NCBI GenBank assembly: GCA_038496675.1
Contig: CM076648.1
Coordinates: 12,423,152 to 12,487,151 of the forward strand
Direction: 5' to 3'
Length of the DNA: 64,000 nt
Source: Rachycentron canadum
Taxonomy: Eukaryota; Chordata; Actinopteri; Carangiformes; Rachycentridae
The stretch's first letter is position 1. Each line of letters starts with the position of its first letter. The translations under genes and the position numbers were made by a program. Positions 50,901 to 62,300 of the stretch are shown piece by piece. The notes under the pieces were generated by a model that was given only the letters and a program-made list of their open reading frames with translations, was not told where the DNA came from and ran no database searches.

Positions 50901-53900
50901 AGTAAATAACAGCCAGTTTCAATGACCTTTACTCTACATCTATGTCCAGTGAAGAGATTATTTATGTTTGTGTGACATTAAGACATTTGATCTTTTAATT
51001 AAGGGACAGACTGAGATGATTAGGTCCCTGTTCTCATACATACTCTCATCCTTTAATTTTAAATGCTTCAGCATAGTGTAATTTCTCTTACATCTTCCTA
51101 GATTAAGGGTTAGTGGGTCCTTGTGCAGGCTCAAAATGAGTCTTAATATATATCAAATTGTGGGTGAGGGGTGCTAGAAAAGGCTACTTGTGTCTGTAAG
51201 TATTTACATCAACAGCCAAATCAAAGGGCACTCTGTAACTAAAAAAGGAAAAGTGGCAGACAAGGATCTTTAAATTTTCAGGCCTGTTGGCTGCTTTCAG
51301 TCTAAAAGCCCCTTTTCCCCACAATGAAAAAAGTCTCCCAGTGTCATTTCACATCTGTCAAATCTGTCTTTGATTCTTCTCGCTCACTCACTCACTCCCC
51401 GTCATGCACACTTGATTTCCCTGCAAAAAGTCAGGATGAAACCATGGCAACAGTTATAAATCACCTTTTATGCTTTTCCCTGCTTTGGAACAATTCCAAT
51501 GGAGAAGAAGTCATCCATTATCTCCTTGATTTGTCCCTCAACAAATTAATAGTTGTACAGCAAAAAGTATTTAATCTCACAGTTCTTTGTTCACAACCAG
51601 ACTTGCAGTGTAGACAAGTCATACTTGTGTATTTGATCAACCTGCATTCGCAAGTAGTAAAGGGCACATGAATGCACTTAGACCCAGCTGAACTGAGCAA
51701 AAAACAAGTATACCAGGTAAATTATAGCAAGGCTGTATAGGTTATTTATGCAGATCTTTTTGGCATGATGCTCTCTCTTTTTGATGTAATATTTATACAC
51801 CCCCCTCCACTCACTCTTTCCTGCCCTCCCCCGCGCTCAGCCTCTTCTCAGCAGAGCAGTCAATGCTGCTGAAAGCCTCTGATGTCTGTCTTGCGTGAGA
51901 GCTGATCACGAAGGAGGAAACTTCACAAAATGAAAACCCGAAAAAGACTTTTTCCCTTTGGGCTGTTTACTCTAGTCTTTTTCACTAATGGTAGTCTTAG
52001 TAGTTACAGCTCTGCACAGTGGCCCAGGAAAACATCCACTCTCACACTTGGAAATGTAATGAGGGTCAAGATAATTTCCTCTGGTCGATGTCAGATGGAG
52101 AGAAAGGGGCCAGTGGCTCAGCTTGAACTTTATATGGAAGGGCTGATTTTGAAAGATTACAGCGCTAAAATTACTTATCTGTCCAACAACTGTACAACCA
52201 GCTCTCACAACAGAATTCCTGATGAATTAATCTTGACACTTGAACTGTGTAAAACTGCCTCCATTTTGATCTAAGATGTTTTAGTGGCTTGACTATTTTT
52301 TTATGTATCTATTTTATTTTATTTAGTTTTTTTTTTTAGATCAGAAGCCCAGACAAAAAACCCCAGGCGCACAGTTTAAATCCTTGCTCGGGACTTTATC
52401 CCCTCCCCTGCCTCTCTGTGTGCTGTTGATTGTTTTATTTCCTGCTAATAGTGTTTAGACTGTGACATGAGCATGAAGGGTGGTTGAAGCAGGGTCCATA
52501 TACACAGCCTGAATTATTGATTGTATTTATAAGATGAAATGCGTTTAGAAGTGGGATTCTTACTGAGATAACTAAGACGTGAAATGCTAAACCTTATAAA
52601 TAGAAAAAAACATCCAAAACCCATAGACCCTCCTGATTGAGGTTCATATAGATGTCAAGAATGCAGGAACCGTGTCAATTCATTTCTGCACGCTTTTGAT
52701 TTGTGTTTTAAAGAGAAAAGGCAATTATTACCCCCTCTAATTGCTGTTTTGATTTGTATCTGATAACCAACATGGCTGTGCAAACGCTATCTCTACAAAC
52801 ACGCGCAAGCATATTAAGACATACGCACCATTTCTCTCTCTTTTCCTCTGTCTCTCTGTCACTCTCTCTCTGTTTCTGAGAGCAGCGATAGCACACCTGC
52901 CGTTTGGTTTGAGGCTTTACTGTCTTACCTTCTTTTATTTACCTTCTTTATTTCCTCCTCCTCTTCCTCCTGTTTTTTGTGCTCCCGTATCCGCTGACCT
53001 TGTCCCGTCCCAACGCCTGCCTGCCTGCCTGCCTGCCAGAGGGTACAGAAGGCTGCCAAAATCAAGAAAAAGGCGGTGTGTAATAAACAGAGCAAAAGAA
53101 AGACCCTTAAGCTACTTCCCCTCCACTCTCACCTTTTCTTTTTCATTTCATTTGTGCCTGCCTGTGTCTGTGTATCCTTTCCTATCTGTGTCTCACACAT
53201 TTCTGAGTTCATTCATTAAGTTGAACTGTTTGTCAGGTTTTTCCAAACCTAAAGCAAGCAAATTTTACTTTATGTGAATGGCTATGCATTTTGGCAGCGA
53301 CTGTCACTCTTTAGCCCAAAGGTGGAAGAAATTTTCAAACTGAATGATTTCAGTATTTTACAGTGTCTGGGAAAATCTCTATATCAGCAAAAATGTGAGG
53401 GCAGATTTTAACCAGCCACACAAAGTTGTGTTGTGAAGCACAAGACTGAAGAACTGCTGAAACCAAATCTAATAACACACTGACAAGATTTTATATGATA
53501 CCACTGTGACCACAAGGCATCTGGAGGAGAATATTTTATTTCATGGGTTTCTCTTACTACAGTGTTGTTATTACTGTGTATTAACAATGAGTTGTTTGTG
53601 TGTAGCAACACTATTTCATGAGAGTTTCATGAGCGTACAAATGTATGTTGAACGGTGTAATGACACACCATAAGCTTATTGTTATATTAGTTGTGTCTGA
53701 TGTATAATTGAATATTGCTTTTTTACTCTCAGAGTGCAGGAATGATTTTCAAGTGATTGATAACATTTTTTAATTCATTTAAGCTTCTTCTCTTAAACTT
53801 GGATTTGGTGGTTTTGTGATTAAGGTTCTTCAGTCAGTAAAAATGTGGACCAGCCAGTTGGAACCAGTTCCTCACAATTATGGATATTTCAAATTAAATT

Positions 53901-56288
53901 GAAATGAAAAGAGTAATAAAAATACCTTTTCTAGTTTTTGCTGACAAAAAAAAAGCACAACAACAACTAAATATAATGACTTTATGAGAGAATATCACTT
54001 AATCCAGTATAAAGCTCATGTCATCTGCTGCAACTTGTGTTTTCAAAAACCAATTTTAATTACTTCCTCATGCTTTGTACTTACATCACAGTTAGCCTCA
54101 TGTAAGTTAAGTTATGTATTTGGCAGATGCTGATTCAGCACGTGTAATTTTGCGTGAGCAGCTTAGGCAGAAAATAAGTCTCGTTCTAATTTTCATTCAT
54201 ACCTTGCTTCTTTTCACTCTGGTGATCCTGACATACAGTCGGGAGAGAGGGATCATCTGTAAACAACCTCTACTCTGGCTGAATGTGTTTTAGTCTTTAT
54301 GTTATTAATGAATAAGTAGAGCTCAGAAGAAAAATAATTAAACTCTTCAACGTTGTTAAAAAGCGTGTTTATGTGTAATGGTCTCATTTTGTTTTATTGT
54401 AGATTTCTGTCATATCTTTGAATAACTTGACATCACAGTTTCAACAAAAATTTCAATGGTAAACATCAAGTTTTAGTATCAGATTTCTTTCTAGACTTAT
54501 CGTCAGATGTTCTGCCCATATTAAGTTAACTTAAGTCCATCAGTAGAAGCTCATTTTTCCTGTGATGATAACCTCAGTAGACTCACATGCATGAAATACA
54601 CAAAACATGTTTGATTTTGAATTTGGATTATGGCTGCAATCCCAAATGCTCACCATTGTTCAGAAATAAGGTACGTGTGCCCATATGCTAAGCACAGATT
54701 CAAAATGTCCTCAAGCAAAAGGCACACCTGGACCCCTTTTTCTAATTTTTCTTTTGTGTCTGTGCATTTTTTAGGGATAAAAAAAAGTCCAGGCTACAGT
54801 CTCAAATTCACAATTTATTACAAGAATATTTATTTACAGTTTTGTTAATATTTTTAGCACTATTGCCTTATTTGTAAAGCTTCAGGCAATTTTTTTATTA
54901 AAGGAATTAAAATATAATTGTATTAGTCTGCAGCACACAGTGATCAGAGGGAAAGCAGCACTGCTCTCACTGGTGTAACAGCCAGCTGGTAAGGGTTTAG
55001 TGTTAAGCTGTTTCTTGTTTCCATGCCAGCACACCATCCTTGTGCCAGGGCAGTTAATGTAAACTAACACCACTGCCAAATGCTTTCTTTTTCTGCCTTT
55101 TCCACCGCACCTTTAACCTAAACAATCCGTCCATCTAACAAGCATTTCCCTCGCTGGACCCTAAACGATACATGCATGCATTTTGAATGTCTAAACTAAG
55201 ACTTTCCTGCATTTTACACAAATTCTACTCAGGCAATTGTGAATAACTGTTTGCCATGAATAGTTGAACTCTGTGCAAAGATCTTGAACCAATCCAAGTC
55301 CAGGAAGTTGATGTGACAGGCTCTTGTTTGTTTGTTTATTCAGAGTGCAGACGGAGACGCTCAAACCCTCACCGAGGTCGATCTGTTCATTTCAACCCAG
55401 AGGATCAAAGTCCTCAATGCAGACTCACAGGTAAGTACCAGCGAGCACACACACACCTTACGTTTCTGACTTTAAGTGTCTTTTCTCACCAGTTTTTCTT
55501 ACCTCCACCACCCACTGAGCTATACAAGGCTCCGTATCAGGGGAGTGTTGTTGTGTCATCATAAAAGCAGCTTAACTGTTGACACAAACTGCTTCTTATG
55601 AAACGCTGCCGCTGATTCTGATTTATTTATTTGTTTTTTAATCTCCTGACGTCACTGTCAGAGTTCCCTTGAACCGAGGATAAGAATAGACAGTTGAAAG
55701 CCAACAAATGTTGCACAAACATCAGCACAGGGAGTTGACTCAGAGAACTTACTGAGCAAGCTGCTTGACTGCAGCACAGTCGGCCATCCTTGTTTTAGTT
55801 TGTATCCTCAAAGATTAACGTTATCAAATAGCCAATAATGACCACTTCTTGACTTGATTACTCATCTGTTAAAAAGCTGTTAGAGAACTATATGTTTTCA
55901 TCAATTATTTTAGAGTAGACCCAGTAAAAAAATCAGTTTGACTTTTTGAAGGTCTTTATGAATGAAAATTCACATTTGGCTGTCAGATTTTATTCTTATT
56001 CTCTTTTTTTTTTTTTTTTTTTGGTAACAAAGCTTCCTTCCATTCTTGCAGAAGCTTTGTCAAAGTTTTCTCGCCATTTAGCTTTAGAGCAAGTGGCTGT
56101 GTGAAGCAGCAGTACAAGTCTTCACAGGAGTTGGAGTCTTTGATAGAGGCAGAGCTGCCTCTGGGAGCTTTGCAGTTCATGAGATCGTGAATAGAGCTTT
56201 GCGCTGAGTTAAATGTATATGTGATAGATCATTCATTTGCAGTATTTCAGTCGAAGCTGCTGTTTGAGCCGTCTGAACAGTGTCAGAT

Positions 56289-56340
<52 letters not shown>

Positions 56341-59300
56341 CAGCCACCTGGCAGAAGCTAACGTGCTGCAATGCAGTGTCTATCTTCCTCCCTTTTCCAT
56401 CTGGTTGCCACTGGTCCTGGCACTCTTGAGAGAGAGATATTCTGAGTAAAATGCCTTTTTTCTGCAATTAAAAGGCTCAGTGCAGCTTGCATGGGGTTCC
56501 TGACATGATGCATAATAAGAACAACTCCAATGGTGGGCTAGAACAACAACACTAATTAGGCAAGTGTATTAAAACCTCCAGAAACCATTAATGAAGGGAA
56601 TTTAAATGACTGAAATTAAATTAAGCATATCACAAAAAATGAAAAAATATATGTTCCACTCTGCAAACCTATTCACCTTCACAGTCTATATCTTGTCTAA
56701 AAGGCTGTTTTATAGGTGTGTTCAGAAACAAAGCCTCAAAATCAAGGACAGTTATTAGGCTGAGTGAACAAATTTGATTATGCCATTCAAATTAGTTTGT
56801 TTCATCAACAAAAACACTCAGATATCCAAACCCCTTCTGAGTTTTATGTGCACCTGTTCATTATTTCCAGATGAACATGCACTCGAGATCTAATTTACTA
56901 GGCATTATTGGGCAAGATTGTGCAGGAGTTTGGAATCAAGTCAAAAGTAGGCCTGTAGGTTTTCTATCAACAACACTTTAATCTCACTCTCTGCCCTGAA
57001 GTAATCATGCAGCTTTGACAAAGAAAGGCATCATATATGCTGAACACAATGGAGATACTTAAATTCTCAAGTATTAGACAAAACAGGTTGTTGACTGAAT
57101 CAGTAGAAAAACCAATCAGGGCTGCAAAACAGCGCAGTGTGGTAATATAGAAAAATATTTTTCTCAGTTCAAATGTACGATTGTAACGTAGTGATTTCCC
57201 CATTTACCGAGTCCTACATCGAGTTACACAACACAATTTTACTACCTGCATCATCATCCAGATGTAGTTTCCTTTACTCTTACTGAGTTGCTTGTGCTAC
57301 GCAAATAACAGTTTTATAAGTCGCCTCATTTTCACTCTATACAGTGCAGTTTTATATGGAGTTGATTGTTTTTCACAAACTGAAACTATTTAGCTGTAGA
57401 GTATTTTAAGCACAATAAGGCCCAAGTTTGAAAGTTGATTTTGCCTTTGAGGTGTGTGGTTACGATTGATATGCCAACAGGAAACGATGATGGACAACGC
57501 TCTCCGCACTATATCCTACATCGCTGATATTGGGAACATCGTGGTCCTGATGGCAAGACGCCGGATGCCACGCACAGCCTCACAGGACTGTATTGAAACT
57601 ACGCCAGGGGCACCCGAGGCAAAGAAGCAGTACAAGATGATATGCCATGTCTTTGAGTCTGAAGATGTAAGTGTGTCCTGTGTGCCTGTTTGTGCGTTTA
57701 TGAAACTAATGAAATTATTTATTTTAAATCTTCTTGACAGGGAGCCTTTGAAAAGTTACACAGATAAGAGTTGCTAAAGGAAGTCATGTTGTCATTTTTC
57801 TGTTTTATAAGAAGACTCAGTCGCTACATGAATCCTCCAGCATCTAAAGATGGTAAAGAGGTTACACTTGTTTTTGGTTTTTGAGTGTCATTTGATTGTT
57901 GGATACTATTACAGCCTCCCAGTGTACAACAAGGCATCACTTTATTTGTTTATACTGAATTCTCTTCGCTTTTTTTAAAATCTTTGCTCGACATTATTAC
58001 AAATGTTGTTACTAATATTCAGGAAACCTAAAAAATGTTGTTGTGCGACCTTTAATAACCAATTAGAAAAACCCACAGACGTGAAATGATGTAAATTGGC
58101 TGGGAATTTTAGATTTTTATTTATTTTCTTACCACAGAGCTGCTTCTTGTCTTGTTGAAGCAGATTCAGCAAGACTTGGCAACATGAACAACGTAGCTCA
58201 GAAGAGCCAGCAACTCAGCGTCTGTGCCAGTCAGTATAAAGGCTGGACTCCAATCTGTTCTGCTCTTCATTTAATTTTGCTGCCAGATTTTAAAGGCCGG
58301 CCAGAGTTATAATAGAACTATTCAGAACCATCCATCAACTCATAAACTGTTTCTGTTATTGTAGCCCACTGTCTGCATACAGTGCTTGCCCATCTTTGAC
58401 TTTTTTATTGTTCTGCGAAACTAATTTACATTGTATTGATTTTGAGAGTTTGGGGCTTTAATATCTGCAAATTCTGCAGGAGATTTATATGCAAGTGTAG
58501 AATTCAATTAAAATGATAAGTATATGTAAAAATATGTCCTTGCAAAACGAGGTACACTTTTTACTCACTCGATCTACATTATCTCTCAGAGCCAGGATAA
58601 GTCCTGGGGTTTTCATTTTTGCATGTTCATGGTTTACCAACTTTACTTTTTTTTTTAACTTTTACTCTCCTTAGTTGCACTGAAGCAGCTTCAAAGCAGT
58701 AAACGACGTTCATGTTGGTTTTTTTTTTCAACTCAACCTCCACAGCCCCATCCGATGAGCTCATGACTCATCGTTTCAAACTATATTTTTTTTTACATAG
58801 GCAATTTTATACAAGTGGATAATAAAACAAAATGTTTTGTCAAACAAAGCACGCTGATCCAGGCAGTTGTGCATCGTGCTACCTGGTTGAGGTTGGTTGA
58901 AGACATATCCTGTGGAGTCTTTGTGTTATAGCTGGTAATTTGTTGGCTGTTTTGACAATACTGAACGCAACTTCATGCTGATTTTTAATCCTATCTATGT
59001 GTTTATTTTGTCCATATATATGGAGAACTCCTGGTTGGTGATAACTGCTTCAGTGCTGGAATATCTCAAAAGCTTCAAACTGACACTTGATAAACTGAAA
59101 TTGATAAAAAAATAATTCTTTCAGAATTGTGGTAAATACAAACAATTCCTTTCGTGAAGAATTATTTTTATTGTTATTGCTGACATTTATCCTTTTAATT
59201 GAAACCAGAGAAAGAAAGTTTTCCTGTATGTGTCTTAATGTATTCTTGGTCAACTCAATGCCACCATTGTTTGAAGACTCTCAATGCTTTTTTCCCCTGT

Positions 59301-62300
59301 TGTTATTCATATACAGCTGGTGAACATAAGCTTCTGTGGACAATACGTAACAATACAAGATCACAAACAGATTTTTGTCATGATTCCTACTTGCTCTGTC
59401 CGCAGGCCCAGCTTATCGCTCAGTCCATCGGCCAGGCATTCAGTGTAGCTTACCAGGAGTTTCTGAGAGCCAATGGCATTAACCCCGAGGACCTGAGCCA
59501 GAAGGAGTACAGCGACATCATCAACACCCAGGAGATGTACAATGATGACCTCATTCACTTCTCCAACTCTGAAAACTGCAAAGAGGTTGGTTTATATCAA
59601 GTGCACACGCACAACTTAGAAACAGTGTATTTTCTCTGTAGATGCTTTTTTTGTGTCAGTGCAAGAAAAATGAGACATAAACACTGAGACTTCACATGTG
59701 TGGCACAAATCAAACTCATGCTGCAGGCACATTAGAGAAACTCACAAGTGTACAGTAACTAATTGGACAGATCAGGAGGCAGATGGTGCAGGAAAATCTA
59801 CTCAGAGCATGTCAGCTCTAACATTTCTTTTTCTTTGCTGTAGAATGTCTCCTTTACCTAACACTGTGGCCTGAAAGCATTAGTGAGGGTTTGAAGAGAA
59901 TTAGAAATCATGAAACAGTTTCTGCTGGATGAGCAGAGAGGCTGCATGGGCACCACCACACAGCTGTTATATTAGAGGCACATGAGTAATTTGTAGTGAT
60001 GGGGAAACTGGGCTTTCTTGAAGCGCTAAAGGTTCCTAACCAACTGTGTGGAGGATAACTTCATGAATCAGGTCTGCAAGTAGCAGCAAAATATGTTCTC
60101 CTTTATGACCATATTCAGATCTGTACGTAGTTGGATGTGCACACAATCACATTGTTGACTGAAATGGCACCAGGCAGATGTTTGAGGTGCAGATTCAAAA
60201 TTGTTCATTAAGCTGCAGCAGAAATGAAGGTCTGATCTGTTCTGTAGTGAAAAGTATCAAAGTACATTTACTCAAGTAATGTATTTAAGGCCAAATTTGA
60301 TTATTTCCATTTTCTGCTACTGTGCACTTCTAATACATTGAAGTATTGTACTTATTCCTGCACTACATTCATCTGACAATTTGCTTTTTTCCTCCACAGT
60401 TTGAGACATGACAGTTGAGGTTTGGACTGCTGGTCAAACAAAACGAGACATTGAAAGGACATTAAATATTAATATATAATATATTAATAGCTATCAAACT
60501 AATCAATAATGAAATAATCATTAGTTGTAGAGTTATAGAATAATTCACAATAAAGTCTGTTTTTGGCTAATCCAGGTACATCTTCACATATAATACTCCT
60601 GTAAATGTAATATTGTCATAAAGCAGTGCTGCAAATGATTTGCCACATTGCCTGCAATAGTCTAGTGGGTGACATTTTATTTTGATGGCCCCTATTTAGT
60701 ATTCATAACACTTAGTAAATGGTTTATAGTACACTAGCTTGTAGTTCACAGTAATGTTTAAGTGTTGATTGATATTGATGACTATGATTCCTCCTGGAGG
60801 CAAACACAAGTGAGAAAGGAAGCTAGAACAAGCTTTCGAACAGGAAGCACATTTTTCTAGTAAAATTAGTTCTTTACGGATTTTCCAGCCATTTGTAGCT
60901 GAATCGGGTTCTTCTCAGCACAGCTAATGCCTTAGAGAGAAGAGACTGGAGCACTGTGACTCTATTGTGTCTTAATCTGTTGACTCACAGAATTTAAATG
61001 TTTGTGTCTTTGCACTTTAACAGGCTCAAATCAGTCAATCATCAGCTTGCTCCAATCACGGTTTAATGATGGGTTGTAAGTTTGTGTAAATGATCAAACA
61101 TAAAAGTGACCAACAAACTGTTTGCTGCTCGTCCTCCCACTCCACAGCTGCAGCTGGAGAAGAGTAAAGGGGAGATCCTGGGGGTGGTGATTGTGGAGTC
61201 CGGCTGGGGCTCCATTCTGCCCACAGTTATTTTAGCCAACATGATGAACGGCGGGCCAGCAGCTCGCTCTGGCAAGCTCAGCATCGGAGACCAGATCATG
61301 TCCATCAACAACACCAGCCTTGTGGGGCTGCCACTCGCCACCTGTCAGGGAATCATTAAGGTACAGAAACAACAATGACGTATCCAAGAGTGTGGCTGGA
61401 GGAGACGACTGAAGCGATGTCATATTTTACAATTCAAAATAGTTTTTAAACATTTTACAACTTGATCTATGTGATAATTAACAAGCTTTTTATGTTTGTG
61501 TCCCTCAAAGGGCTTAAAGAACCAGGTCCAGGTGAAAATGAACATTGTCAGCTGCCCTCCTGTTACCACTGTCCTCATTAAGAGACCTGATCTGAAATAT
61601 CAGCTGGGCTTCAGTGTGCAGAATGGCATTGTAAGTTTTAACCTGACTTCTTTCTGACCACCATGAGCATGTTGGTGGATTACTTTAATATCTGTACTAT
61701 TAACAAAAGATGTCTGTAAAAAAAAACATTATTAATGGTGCAGCAAGTTTTTCCTTTGTACAACTATTTAACATTGATGTTTAGTATGATATATGTTCGT
61801 GTGTTGCTTTTTCACATTCCTGTCTCAGTTAAGATTAATCTGCTCATTATTTTAGTTCCTCTGTGTGGATACGCTGAAGAAACATTGTGTCAGAGCTGTG
61901 ATAAATTGCTGTTTTGATTCAGACAATAATTATTTACTATTTAGCTAACACAGTATCCCTGCTAAAAATAACCTGCTCTTCTATCTATAACATGGATCTA
62001 ATGTGGTGTTAAATTTTCATTGGTATTAGATTTCATTGAACTTTTAAGCATAAACTGTCCTTGTTTGATTTATTTTATTTCTCTCTAATGACCTCTGTAT
62101 ATGACAATAGCCTATACATATAAACTTTCCTAGCCTCCTCAGTTTCGTACACCGTCCCCATCCTGCTGCTGCTTTTTTAATCTTCCAATGGCTCTTTCTT
62201 TTGTGTGTGTTGTTTTTACCTGTCAGATATGCAGTCTGATGCGAGGGGGTATCGCTGAGCGAGGTGGGGTTCGTGTGGGTCACAGGATCATTGAGATCAA

